Shown: positions 21,241-32,199 of the stretch, in pieces
How the letters are laid out: each line of letters begins with the position of its first letter
How positions within the stretch are numbered: the stretch's first letter is position 1
NCBI GenBank assembly: GCA_903632075.3
Contig: CAHIKZ030000837.1
Coordinates: forward strand, 833,501-897,500
Direction of reading: 5' to 3'
DNA length: 64,000 bases
Source of the DNA: Acanthosepion pharaonis
Taxonomy: Eukaryota; Mollusca; Cephalopoda; Sepiida; Sepiidae
Translations under genes and position numbers: made by a program
The notes under the pieces: generated by a model
What the model was told of the DNA's origin: nothing
Databases searched by the model: none
What the model saw: the letters and a program-made list of their open reading frames with translations, nothing else

Positions 21241-22020
21241 TTTGCATACTCATCCATAAAATATATAGTTTATACAATATGTTATGGTAAAAGTGCTGAA
21301 TACCATAGATGCAATGTACGCCTCTATAAATTTAACCGGCAATGGCCACAGTCTATTTCATGTTTGAGGATTGTGTTCAAGAATGAATATATATATATAT
21401 ATATATATATATGCAACATATGTTACATTGAATCATATAGAGATGTTGTGTATTTATTTTATACTGAAACCGCTGTATTTTATTCTAACCTATATACTTT
21501 CGATATATTCTGATGTCATCGTCAGGAGTAAGTTACAAATACAAACTTATTGTAACAGGTATAGCATCTGCATTCTGTTGTGATTATAATTTTAAAAACA
21601 CGCTTGAACGCGCTCTGTAATTATTTTACAATTTTAAATTTAACCTTTGTAGCTATGGAACTTTTTGCAAAACAAGACTTTCAATATAAACAGCTCACAC
21701 CCAATAACATTTATTACGATTTTAGCAGCAGCGTATCGAAGTGCATATAACAAATATTTAATGACATTTTGCATTTGTACCAATTTCTGGTTAGCTCCCT
21801 TAAATTGAAACCCCTGTTTTGCAAATCAAACTGACATGCATTTTAAACCAATCCAAAACATTTCTGCACAGAAAATCCTAATTTGTTCGAAATGAAAGTG
21901 ATCCAGACTTAATTGAATGGAGCTTGACAATTACTATTTTTCATTATTCTATTATTAATCTTTAAATTTCTTCCGTTGAGAAACAATGAAATATTACCTT
22001 TCATTAACTTGCCTTTTCAA
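21241..22020. other. Mostly unassigned; short terminal-type motif at 21.3 kb
   Basis: In reverse complement, CCTCAAACATGAAATAGACT near 21,350 resembles the CATGAAACAGACTGTCGCC motif in the 31.5-32.1 kb fold-back. A (TA)n lies at 21390-21413. Nothing coding is seen. Confidence 0.35.
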
Positions 22021-22024
22021 CTTA

Positions 22025-22235
22025 AGTAAGGGGACAGTGTCATTAAAAAGCAAAGGGAAGTAACTGAGAAAACATCAGTGAGGAGAAAGGACAATCAAAG
22101 AACAGTTTTCAGTTTTCTTGAAGAATATAAGTGACTGCAAAGCAAGTAACCGGAATATATTTTCACCGAGAAGTGCGAAGCTATTAGAATAGAACTTATG
22201 GTTAAATCTAGCTACTTCAAAAGTAAAACTCTGCG
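22025..22235 (+). repeat. Repeat family F (copy 1)
   Basis: TGAGGAGAAAGGACAATCAA and AATCTAGCTACTTCAAAAGT are shared, in the same order and spacing range, with 38.54-38.74 kb. Class unknown. Confidence 0.45.
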
Positions 22236-23645
22236 ACGATTGTTGCCAGCCTAGTACTACGATTAAATACATGCAGTCTAGATACTAAATAGGAAATTCT
22301 ATCAGAACAATTGTCAGGAAAATATTCATAGAAAAGCTAGAGAGACGCTTCGTTTCGCCGGGGGATAAAGTGGGTGAATCAGAGATACCAGGTCAGGGCT
22401 GATAATATCAAAAGCCGGTCTTTAAATTTTATCAAGAATTTTGAGCCCAAGACCAGATTTGGCCGGATTATTTAATGCAGGGACGAATGGTAGCTTTATT
22501 AATCGTTCAAAATGGATTCTGGCTAAAAAAAAAAAAATTAATACGGGACATTGAATCAAATTTCCTCGCAGAAGAGCTAGCAATTTATTCAATATAATAA
22601 TTCCAGTTCCTATCAATAGAAACCATGTGACCGAGAATGCTTTCCTAGAGCTTGACCTCAACTTATTCTGATGGAAGTCAAAATGGTTCCCTAAGTTCAT
22701 TCATTTCTTTGGTGGTTTGAAAAACAGATGAAATATTTCAGAATGATAAAAATAAATAACTATTGTCATATAAGAAGTCAAATCATTTCACTATATTTGT
22801 AATATCTCTTTTTTGTTCCTTTTGTTTTATAGATTTCACTTATATTTATGAAATAATTTATTTACATTTGTTATATTTCCTGACAAATGGAAGAATTAAA
22901 ATATATAAAAATATATATAAGTGAAAACGATATTGACAATAATGCTGTCTGTCTTGTGTTTTTACTTACTTACTTCAAATAATAAATGAAACAAGAAACT
23001 TCAGTCAATTCGAAATGAAAAAAATAAATATAAATTTCAGTTTTTATGAAATAAATAATAAATATAAAAACTCATCATTAAACAAATCAACTCTTTTGAC
23101 TTAAATTATTTTTTTTCAAACATACTTAAAAAAATAAAAAAAATTGTTTATATGTTATATTTTTAAAAAAAATATGCAAGTAAATATTCTTAAAATTTCT
23201 TACTCTCCATCATACGTTACGTCCATTCAAGTGATATATATTTAAATTTTATTTGCTAGAGATATAAATGACAGAAACACTACACTGCATACCAAGTGTC
23301 AGTTTCATGTCTCAGAGCATTTATCGATACAACATTAAGTACACAGCTTTCATATATAAATTAAATTTTACTCAGTATGACCATAATAAATGTAAAAAAG
23401 ATAAAGGAAAGCTGCTAATTCATAGTTTTATAAAAACATATAAATAAATAAATACCTAAAAATAATAACAACCAAATTAATTCACTTTTATGTAAACAAC
23501 ATTCCACATATTTCTGTCACTTCGTGTAGTATAGGCGTTTTTTTCTATTCCTTTCATTAACGCCGTTAGATTTTCGAAAATCTTAGAATAATCTGCAATT
23601 TGAACACGTAACCTTCCTCAGTGTTATATTTTCTAAGTGCAAATT
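22236..23645. other. Unassigned AT-rich sequence
   Basis: No coding or shared repeat signal. Poly-A and AAATAAAT tracts are common around 22,900-23,200. Confidence 0.4.
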
Positions 23646-23649
23646 ATAT

Positions 23650-24035
23650 TTCATGTACCCTGTCTCCTCATCATGTAGGCGACCATGTCTACCCACATTT
23701 TCCTATAATTTATAGTTCTTACTAAATGTCATAAGATTGAAATTTCTACCTAACCTTGTTCTGCCATGAATTTAATGAAGCTCACTTGGTATTTTATGCG
23801 TTGTTTTTCTGTGTCCCTCTGAAATCACTCAGTTCTGTGAGTATCAAATTTTCCAAGCCCTGTTTCCTCATTATATCCCATAGAAATTTCAACTGACTCT
23901 TTTTGATGTTAAGTATAAGTTACGTTTTTGTGTCTGTTTTTTCTAAAACTTCGTCGTTGCTCACATATTCTACAAGTTCCTCAACAAAATTCCTTTATTT
24001 ACTTTCAAATGTTCCTCCAGGAATATAACACGTTT
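23650..24035 (-). mobile_element. RTE-like LINE fragment (copy e)
   Basis: In minus sense this aligns with copy b over its C-terminal half. It shows ATATGTGAGCAACGACGAAG, ACTTATACTTAACATCAAAA, AGTCAGTTGAAATTTCTATG and GATACTCACAGAACTGAG, and further on AGGAAAATGTGGGTAGACAT. Frameshifted and non-functional. Confidence 0.6.
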
Positions 24036-24066
24036 TCATACAATGTTTACTTCTTGTCGTTTTATA

Positions 24067-24069
<3 letters not shown>

Positions 24070-24150
<81 letters not shown>

Positions 24151-24170
24151 AGTGAGTGTATGCGTATATA
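24070..24170. repeat. (TA)n-(TG)n compound microsatellite
   Basis: TA tract to 24103, TG tract to about 24142, then mixed TATG/TA. Confidence 0.95.
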
Positions 24171-24179
24171 TATATATAA

Positions 24180-24398
24180 TAAAAAGGCTTAAACACTAAT
24201 ATTCCATGGTCATAATTTATTCCATTGGAATCGTAAATACGATCCAATTCATCAGACCTACGATTCCAATGTAATAAATTATGCCCATGGAATATTAGTG
24301 TTTTCGTTTTTTTTCCCCTATATCCATACTCTGTCCTGGACTTTGAGTTCTACCTGGATTCTGTCCTCTTGGAATTATTTTTTATACAAATATAAATG

Positions 24399-24430
<32 letters not shown>

Positions 24431-24495
24431 TGTATGTGTATATATTTATACATTTTAAATATATGATTGCATATGTATATTTTATAATTTACCAC

Positions 24496-24505
<10 letters not shown>
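24180..24505. repeat. Family Q inverted dimer (copy 2)
   Basis: Arms 24190-24233 and 24259-24302 (core CTAATATTCCATGG, TAATTTATTCCATTGGAATC) are inverted copies around a roughly 25-base centre containing GATCCAATTCATCAGACC. The right part then continues like the 7.9 kb copy (CATACTCTGTCCTGGACTTT, TTCTACCTGGATTCTGTCC) through a (TATG)n tract to a (TA)n array at 24503. The head-to-head organisation is clear. Confidence 0.65.

Positions 24506-24548
<43 letters not shown>
24503..24548. repeat. (TA)n microsatellite
   Basis: Uninterrupted TA repeat at the end of the family Q copy. Confidence 0.95.
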
Positions 24549-24549
<1 letters not shown>

Positions 24550-24559
24550 GATGTTTACC

Positions 24560-25470
24560 TAGTACAAGGCCCTGGGTGCACGCGATGGAGAAGTAGAAGG
24601 TTGCAGAGTAAGAGGCACAGTTTATGTGGATAGGAGGGTAAGACAATAGTTAATCCTGGACATGAATACGCAAAGACTGAGAGGATCGGGGAAGCGTCCT
24701 CTAGGGAGTCGGTTCCACAGCGCAGTGGTTCGATGGATGATGCTGTATGAGTGGCTCTTACTTCTCAGCAATGTAATGCTAACACCCTTGGGAAAGGTTG
24801 GAATTGTCTTCTTCTCCCTCCAGCTATTGGTAAATAGTAGGACAGACTGGGTTCTATAGCCTTGGATGGCAACTGGTCTAGGAGACGGAAAACTCTGAAT
24901 TCAAAACCTGCGGAGGGTCGTTTGGGCAACTTGTGGCACTTAGTGCATCAAGTCTCTGTATTCGGCCCTTCAAAAAGTGTGGATGATCCTACGCGAATCC
25001 TTCACCACTATAATCAAATCTCATGTGCTATACATGCGGGTTGGGGACCGCTTGTGAATTCCAAATTCCCATGAAACTCCAATATTGGAGCCGGCTCAAC
25101 CTACCTCGGGTGAGTGACGTTACAGGTACAGGGAGGTAGGGGGTAATGCGGAGGGAATCAGGGTTGTTTGCTACAGTGTGAGTGGAATGGCGAGTCTTGA
25201 CCGTGCAGGTTAAAACTTGTGGGATTAAGGAATGCGTTCGTCCGGGCACTTTACATAGAAGTACAGATACATCAGTGACAGGCTTGCGACATCCCTTCTG
25301 CGAGAAAGAGTTTCGAGGATAGAAAATAAATTGTCACTCAGAAGGACTCCGAAACGCATTGGACTTTATCAAGCCTGGAATATGGAGACTGTGCAGCTCC
25401 TGCACAAATATGACAACAGTACTCAATTTTTAGCTTGATCCGGCTCTTGTAATGTTAGCACGAGGAATCA
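24560..25470 (-). mobile_element. LINE RT C-terminal region, interrupted by SINE D
   Basis: In minus sense the block starts with RIKLKIEYCCHICAGAA and LDKVQCVSESF (25330-25445). It then passes through HSLIPQVLTCTVKTRHSTHT (25028-25249 region) and ends with RTTALWNRLPRGRFPDPLSL (24664-24740) plus CVFMSRINYCLTLLST. This is the same type of RT tail as at 2.1 kb (CCHIWCGAP, LDKIQRRI, RTSRLWNTLP) but from a different family. A SINE D copy lies inside at 24776-24890. Frameshifts and stops are present. Confidence 0.6.
24776..24890 (+). repeat. SINE family D fragment (copy 4)
   Basis: TGCTAACACCCTTGGGAAAG, CTCCAGCTATTGGTAAATAG and CTTGGATGGCAACTGGTC match the D body in sense orientation. It sits within the antisense LINE fragment. 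Confidence 0.6.
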
Positions 25471-26210
25471 GGTACTTACTGGAACGTTACAGGGAATCGA
25501 CATTTCTTTTGCATCTATGGCGATGGATCGCATATATGTTTCATTTGAGCTCAGAGGTGAGTAAGGCCAATATTCTTTAAAAGTACAGAGCCTCCCTGAG
25601 TGGAGGCATCCATTCATTAAGACGGGTTGTAGTTCGGTCAGAGAGAGAGAGAGAGAAAGTGGGCGATATAGAAACAGGGGGAGACAGGGAGATAGAGAAA
25701 GAAAGTGAGGGATAGAGATAGAGAGAGGTGTGATTAGTATGTGAATAATTTTCATCGTAGCCAATTTCTTATGTTTAGAGATTTGGTCAGAGGTTGGAAA
25801 ATAGATTTTACCACTTATATGACAGCTACCCCCGCGTTGAACAGGGTGGGCTGCTAAACAAGCTGAGGCGGATAAGGTGGTTACCCGCAACTTCCGAAAA
25901 TGATACCTTCAGATCGACTATAATCATACATGGATTGCCTAGCAGGTTTTGCCCTCTTAATGGCAGAGATATTTGTTTTAATGACAATAACCTGTTCAGA
26001 TAAGTGGGGATTGTCTGTGCTGCATACGATTCGAGTAAGGTGATGTTACTGCAAACGATTATATAACTTCTATCACATATATACCTCCATGTATGGCTAC
26101 ATACATATGTGCATTCATAAAAACCGACTACTCTCTTTTCCCGAACATACCCGGCTAATAATGCACCTAGCCAATCCCTTTCACAGACACATGATCAGGC
26201 ACATTTGTAC
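25471..26210. other. Unassigned sequence with GA-rich tract
   Basis: A GA-rich stretch lies at 25640-25730. Higher G+C than the surroundings suggests another old repeat, but no match inside the window or protein motif was identified. Confidence 0.35.
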
Positions 26211-26214
26211 ATAT

Positions 26215-26600
26215 TCAAAATCCATACAGCCATCCTGTGGTTTACACAGCTACTGTGATGAAAGAACCTTAATTAGTTTCTGAGAGGGAGCCCATTATTT
26301 GTCATGACCAGCATTTTGAACAATCTCAATATTCTCAAAAATTCGGTCCCTATGACTTGTGATTTCACGCTTGTTCAACCATCCGCTATATCGTCTATCC
26401 AATTTCCCGGTTTCCCAACTGTATCATCTACTCAATTTCACTCACGAAACCCACAGAGCCCTCCTGTGGATTTACACAGGAACTGTTCTGAGAGAACGTT
26501 AGTTGGGGTTTCTGAGAGGGATCCCATGATATGATCAGCAGTTTGAACAATGTCAGTATTCTCAAGACCTCGATCACTATGAATTGTGATTTCAGAATTT
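26215..26600. repeat. Direct duplication, period about 233 bp
   Basis: Segments 26222-26365 and 26457-26600 share CCTGTGGTTTACACAG / CCTGTGGATTTACACAG, TTTCTGAGAGGGAGCCCAT / TTTCTGAGAGGGATCCCAT, TTTGAACAATCTCAATATTC / TTTGAACAATGTCAGTATTC and TGTGATTTCA. They appear as a diverged tandem pair. Confidence 0.7.
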
Positions 26601-26644
26601 CACTCACAACACGCGGTATGGTCTACAGGCACTTTCTAAAGGTA

Positions 26645-26757
26645 CCACATGCTGGGATCCCCCAACCCAACACCAGACCATCAGGATATCTCTTTCCTAA
26701 GAAATCGAACCCGGATCTCATGATCGGAAAGTGAACATTCTAACTACTCCCCCATCT
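26645..26757 (-). repeat. tRNA-derived SINE head (family G)
   Basis: Minus sense gives GGGGGAGTAGTTAGAATGTT (A-box region) and ATCCGGGTTCGATTTC (B box) about 30 bp apart, the normal spacing for a tRNA. The acceptor stem does not close convincingly, so a SINE head or tRNA pseudogene is more likely than a tRNA gene. Confidence 0.5.
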
Positions 26758-26792
26758 ATACGTGTACTGTACATGTCTGTGTATCTGTGTCC

Positions 26793-26793
<1 letters not shown>

Positions 26794-26866
<73 letters not shown>

Positions 26867-26892
26867 TATATATATATATATATATATGTATG

Positions 26893-26981
<89 letters not shown>
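26794..26981. repeat. Long (TA)n array with two TATG interruptions
   Basis: TA tracts run 26794-26862, 26869-26888 and 26897-26981. Open frames of alternating Tyr and Ile over it are artefacts. Confidence 0.95.
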
Positions 26982-26982
<1 letters not shown>

Positions 26983-26999
26983 GCATATATATGTATGAA

Positions 27000-27880
27000 T
27001 GCGTGGGTGTTTCAATATAAAGCGATTTCTTTGTGCTCACATTGTGGAGTTAACATGTATATAAATTTTTTTTTCAAGGGAAAATAAAAAATAATTACAA
27101 AGATATGAATCTTCTATATACATTTTTTTTATATGTATAGCAAATAAAGATATACTGTGTAGTAGTTACAAGCAGAAATTCGTTAGTGACAAAAAGGAAG
27201 AATGAAATATAGAAAGATAATATAAGTGAAATTTTATAGTAGAAACAAAAGCGAATGAAACTAGGAAATATTGAATTTAACCAGATTGAATATGAATAAA
27301 AATGTAGTTAAAGAATGAAAATAAATGGCAAGATAAAACAGCAGGAAAACAAAAAAGGTTAGAATTTCCATTTTTCTTCCCAAATATAAAAGCTGCGAAA
27401 CTAAAACATCGTACAAGAAAAAGAAGATACAACGTCAGCTCCGCCTCCAACACGTTCAAGCGAATAGAAAAGAAAGAGAAAAAAAAAGAGGATCGAAAGT
27501 AATTTAATGAATGACATTTCACTCATTAATATCTATTCATACAACTTTCAGAGGGAAGGCATTTATCAATATGTGTTTGTTTCTCTAGCCAGAAAAGGGT
27601 CCCGCGCTTATTAAAATCGAATCGAGGCAACGTGGGTTGGTTCGATAACAAATAAGAATAAGAAATAAATACAGCCAAGGCTTGCCTCGTGGCTGAGATA
27701 GTTTTGCTTTTAGTCCTCGTATCAGTCGTCGGTTGCATTTTCAAGGTTGTCAGGTTCGACAGGAATTGTCTTCAACTCTTTGTGTAACCCAAACGGATCA
27801 CAGATCCACTGATTTCACATATTATAATGTTTTGGGTTCACACTCTTTTCCCTACTTTTAAAATGGAGTAGAAGATTATT
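27000..27880. other. Unassigned sequence
   Basis: A weak tRNA-like pair (TGGCTGAGATAG near 27,690 and AGGTTCGACAGG near 27,750) is too far apart for a standard tRNA. Otherwise nothing is recognised. Confidence 0.3.
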
Positions 27881-27884
27881 GTTT

Positions 27885-28235
27885 GTTTTTAGCAGTATAT
27901 CAACAGCTTATAGGCCATTTAATGCGGAAATGTAATTATTATGAGAGCATTAGTATCTTCTTTTACAAAAAATATATTGCTGGGATTTTTTATTTTACTA
28001 TGGAAATATATTAGTGGTATTTTTACTATAATTATTTTTATACTTTCATAGTATTTTGACCCCAGGTTGGGGGTTAAATGTCTGCCCAAGGCTGGGACTC
28101 TCACAGGGGATACAATCTCGCCTGAGGGTGGGCCTGGGAACAGCAGCAATTATGAGATGGTTCCAAGCTCCTCAAAACCGATCACAGGCCTTGCTGCCGG
28201 TTGTATTTCATTGTCTATGCTCAGAGCAGAGGAGT
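27885..28235 (+). repeat. Repeat family E (copy 3)
   Basis: Shows TAGCAGTATATCAAC, then AAATATATTGCTGGGATTTT-type minisatellite units, then TTTTGACCCCAGGTTGGGGG, CTGAGGGTGGGCCTGGGAAC, AGCAGCAATTATGAGATGGT and ACAGGCCTTGCTGCCGG. The order equals that of the 11.0-11.4 kb copies. Confidence 0.65.
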
Positions 28236-28250
28236 AGAGATTTATTCCCC

Positions 28251-28475
<225 letters not shown>

Positions 28476-28770
28476 TGGGTATTGTAAGTTTTTGTAATTT
28501 AACAGAGCGTGTAATAGGGCGTGGTTAAAGAGACATGGTAGAGTTTAGCGAGGGATTAATTTCATATCACTCTCAATCAGACTTAGTATTGGGGGAGGAG
28601 GAGTGACCAGACCATGACCTATTTAGACGGTTAACTTAACGGAAGTGATATATTGAAAGGACAGGGGAGAAGGGAGAAAAGAAAAAAAGGAAACAGAAGG
28701 AAGAGGGAGAGAGAGAAGTAAAGAGAAAGAGGTTGTAACTGGGTTTTAGCAATTTATGTAAAGAATAGAT
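28476..28770. other. Unassigned GA-rich sequence
   Basis: GA-rich between 28660 and 28735, no other feature seen. Confidence 0.4.
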
Positions 28771-28818
28771 TGTAATGCTTATATATATATGATTAAACAA
28801 TAGATTTTAATGCTTATG

Positions 28819-28864
<46 letters not shown>

Positions 28865-28904
28865 ATTACTATATATATAATTACTTTTAATGCTTATATA
28901 TATA

Positions 28905-28953
<49 letters not shown>

Positions 28954-28963
28954 CTTTTAATGC

Positions 28964-29016
<53 letters not shown>

Positions 29017-29080
29017 TGCTTTTAATATATATAATTAATGTTTTAATGCTTATAAATATATACATTTAATGCTTTTAATG

Positions 29081-29130
<50 letters not shown>

Positions 29131-29166
29131 CTTAAACGTTTTTTTTTTATGGGATTACTTTTAATG

Positions 29167-29218
<52 letters not shown>

Positions 29219-29225
29219 CTTAAAC
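28771..29225. repeat. Minisatellite with (TA)n-bearing units
   Basis: Tandem units of the form TAATTACTTTTAATGCTTATA followed by a variable (TA)n tract repeat at least five times (TA tracts at 28827-28860, 28909-28949, 28969-29011, 29086-29126, 29170-29212). A TTTTAATGCT unit occurs throughout. Confidence 0.8.
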
Positions 29226-30150
29226 GTTTTTTAGGGATACCCATATTTCAGTAGACACTCCGTTTATTTATTAATGAGATTTTTCGTGAAGTCTTATAAA
29301 ATAAAAAATTTGCGCTCCTTGGCAGGATATGAAGCCACTTCCACGTAGAAAAATGGACCTACCCTTACATCCACCACGCTCTAAACAACTTAACTACAGA
29401 TTATGGCAAGGCAAAATAGTCGGACTTTAAGCTAAACTTCACTCATCATAGATCTCCTGAAATGTTTCACATTCGTTTCGTATCTAAACATAAGCAAATC
29501 AACATTATAAAGAAAGTAAATGGATTTTAATTCATCGTAGAACTTTATGACTTTAAACCTTATTTTTAGTGGATTCTCGTATTTGAGTAGACGCACCGAT
29601 TATTCATTAAACAGAATATTCATTTATTTTTGTCTACATATCACTAAAAGAACACAAGCATAAACTCAGGGGAGGGATACAAAATAGGTATAAAATAATG
29701 AAAAGTAAAACTTGAGCACTGAACTTACCGTATTGACTACATAAACATATGACAATAATGGTATCTCAATAACAAGCATAAGAATGCGTGAAATGTTCAG
29801 ACTGGCATTCACACACTCCTCTAATCGAGAGTGGACACATTTGCAGAGTTTGGAACAAACGTCTTTATCAGCATTAATTTCCTGGCAAGTCTTCCGTATG
29901 AACCAATTCATGGTATCAAGAGAACGGGGCTTGCGCGTAAAAACGAATTAAAGGAATCCTAGAACTATTATTATAAGACTGGTAGAATACTTACTGTATA
30001 CATACTTTTGCAACAACAAAACACACACACACATTTGTGTCTGTGTCGGTGTCTGTGTGTGTGCATATGTACATACAGGTGTGATGGAGAATTTGAAGTA
30101 TTAATGACGCGAAATTGAAAATAACACTGACGCCACATTTTAACAGATAT
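29226..30150. other. Unassigned sequence
   Basis: The motif ACTTAAACGTTTTTTAGGGA near 29,220 extends the minisatellite. TTCAGTAGACACTCCGTTTATTTATTAA and a similar GAGTAGACGCACCGATTATT near 29,590 suggest a diverged direct repeat about 340 bp apart. Nothing coding is recognised. Confidence 0.35.
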
Positions 30151-30154
30151 ATTC

Positions 30155-30890
30155 ACTAGAATTACACAAAATATCTTAAAATACTAAAGAGTAAATTTAT
30201 TCCATGAAATAAATTTACTTCCACCACAGACTTATGACAACGTCAGAATCTTCTGCATCCCTTCACTTCTTGCATAAGTTTCAGAATGTTGCCATAAAAC
30301 TTCCCTTCCGTTTATTTTTGGTATTACGAGGAGTTTTGTTGGTTTCCCTCGAAACTGCGCCCCATACATAATAATCAAGGGGGTTGAAATCAAATGAATT
30401 AAGTGACCAAATGTAAAGGGTGATGAGGTTGCAGAAATTATCAGACAGCTCTGACTGCGTTCTCTTGTTTGTGTGGATGGCGCAGTGTCCTGTTGTCAGA
30501 TATAGGGTCTTCCACCAGCCATCCTCTTGGCTAAGGGCAGCGCTCCCTACTCAAGGCTCTTTTTGTAGGCCTCCGTGTTGATTCTGAGGCCCTCACCAAC
30601 AAATTCCAGAGTTCTTTTCTTATTAGAATTAGTGAGTTTACCGAGCTGACGTAACTTCGTAATCATCATTAGACTCATTAAACTTTTTTTTTTCTGAATA
30701 CACTGTAATCTCCTCTGATTGACATCCGAACACTCTGAAATTGTAGCTTCCGGTGCGAGTGCCAAGCTGAATGACGTTTCCATATTTATGGCGGAGTGAA
30801 TTGCGTCATGTTGCTCTGTTTCTCAAAGACGGTGTCCAAATGACCCTTGTATAGTGTGCCGTCGAAAACATCCAAAATATAAAATGGTGA
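30155..30890 (-). pseudogene. Mariner/Tc1-type transposase relic (copy A)
   Basis: The minus strand carries a helix-turn-helix region resembling ISECSDVNQRRLQCIQK, then NSNKKRTLEFV. In a third of the element near 30353-30405 there is a piece equivalent to FNPLDYYVWGAVSRETNKTP, containing the last catalytic acidic segment ('NPLDYYVWG') of mariner-like transposases. Frames change repeatedly and stops occur, so the gene is dead. It is colinear with copy B at 44.3-45.1 kb; the N-terminal part also aligns with copy C at 49.3 kb. Exact subfamily cannot be set by eye. Confidence 0.65.
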
Positions 30891-31029
30891 GAATTTACAT
30901 ATCTCCAATAAAAACATTTAGGATTACTTGGGTAAATAGTGGAAACAAAAACAAAACACTATGAAACCATAAAAATATAATTTTATCGAATGACTAACAA
31001 TACATTTTATCTGTAGTTGAAGGCATACA

Positions 31030-31035
31030 AGTACA

Positions 31036-31070
<35 letters not shown>

Positions 31071-31125
31071 TAAAGCCATAATATTGTGTCCAAAATATTT
31101 AGATTTAGGCATTAAATAAATCAAA
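31030..31125. repeat. (TA)n and antisense family E segment
   Basis: TA tract at 31038-31068, then reverse complement of ATGCCTAAATCTAAATATTT (31090-31115), which is also found near 11.51 and 18.80 kb. Confidence 0.5.
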
Positions 31126-31388
31126 GGGGTTGATATGCTCCTAAATAAAATCAACCAATTATTCAGTCGTTGAGGTACCTCCAACGAAAAATCAATTTGT
31201 ATTTTTTTTATTAATGTCACCTGCGTGACATGCGGTCCACTTGTGGAAATGAGTAGCCCATGCCGTCGAGTTTAAATGCATCCACTCTGAACTATTCCTA
31301 ATAAACTCTTACAAATCTAACGATTCGCTGGTGAATGACCCTAAGTGATTATTGCAGCACGATTTATATATTTAACAAAAAAAATATA

Positions 31389-31390
<2 letters not shown>

Positions 31391-31452
<62 letters not shown>
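31391..31452. repeat. (TA)n microsatellite
   Basis: Uninterrupted TA repeat flanking the left arm of the fold-back element. Confidence 0.95.
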
Positions 31453-31454
<2 letters not shown>

Positions 31455-31462
31455 TGAAACAT

Positions 31463-32068
31463 TGAAGTCAACCCTTAGAGTCGACAGTCTATTTCATGCT
31501 ATATGCAATCGTCAGATACATATGCTGTTATTTTTCTCGGCTATTTATACATATATATATATACGGGTTAGTGGTGATTGCATTGTGGGTATTCTATTAT
31601 GGCGGTTATTTTTTTTTTACCGGAAGTCGCTTTGTTTATTTATTTGGGTCAAATTATATTGCTCGTTTTATTTTTTTTGTTCTTATTTTATTTATTTATT
31701 TATTAACGTAGTAAAAATTTGTTTATATCACGTATTTAACAGTTTTGTTTTGGTTTGAGAATTTAATTAAAAGCTATTTGTTCAATTTTGGGGTTGTTTG
31801 TTGTAGTTCATTCTAACTATTATTTTTTGGCGGGAACAGTTTTTAATTTGGGATTGGTTTGTCTATTTATTTACTTGGATGAATTTAGGTCAATTTATTT
31901 GTATATTTTCTATAAGCGACTTCCGGTAAAAAATAACCGCCATAATAAAATACCTACAATGCACCACTAACCCGTATATATATAAATAGCCGAGAAAAAT
32001 AACAGCATATGTGGCCTGACGATTGCATATAGCATGAAACAGACTGTCGCCTCTAAGTGTTGACTTCT
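31463..32068. mobile_element. 606-bp fold-back element with arms of about 160 bp
   Basis: The left arm 31463-31632 and right arm 31914-32068 are inverted copies with few differences. Shared blocks are TTTCATGCTATATGCAATCG, TATGCTGTTATTTTTCTCGG, ACGGGTTAGTGG and TTACCGGAAGTCGCTT. The roughly 280-bp centre is T-rich (TTTATTTATTTATTAACG) without a credible frame. Both outer sides end in (TA)n arrays, at 31391-31452 and 32157-32194. The class is unknown; an inverted pair of Penelope-like termini or a MITE are options. Confidence 0.75.
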
Positions 32069-32153
32069 ATGTTCACTTTTATATTTACACACGCTCTATC
32101 TCTGATATTGTGCACTTTATCCCATAAATATAGCACACATTAAGACTATATTT

Positions 32154-32194
<41 letters not shown>
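32069..32194. repeat. Family R-like terminus shared with 50.1 kb, ending in (TA)n
   Basis: GCACTTTATCCCATAAATATAGCACACATTAAGACTATATTTC before the TA array is closely matched at 50.08-50.13 kb, which also ends in (TA)n. This extends the right arm of the fold-back. Confidence 0.55.
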
Positions 32195-32198
<4 letters not shown>

Positions 32199-32199
32199 G

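Noticed and set aside
26731..27087. 118-codon open frame
   Set aside because: Again (TA)n translation with short unrelated ends.
27685..27765. Possible tRNA-like sequence (TGGCTGAGATAG and AGGTTCGACAGG)
   Set aside because: The two boxes are about 60 bp apart and no stems close.
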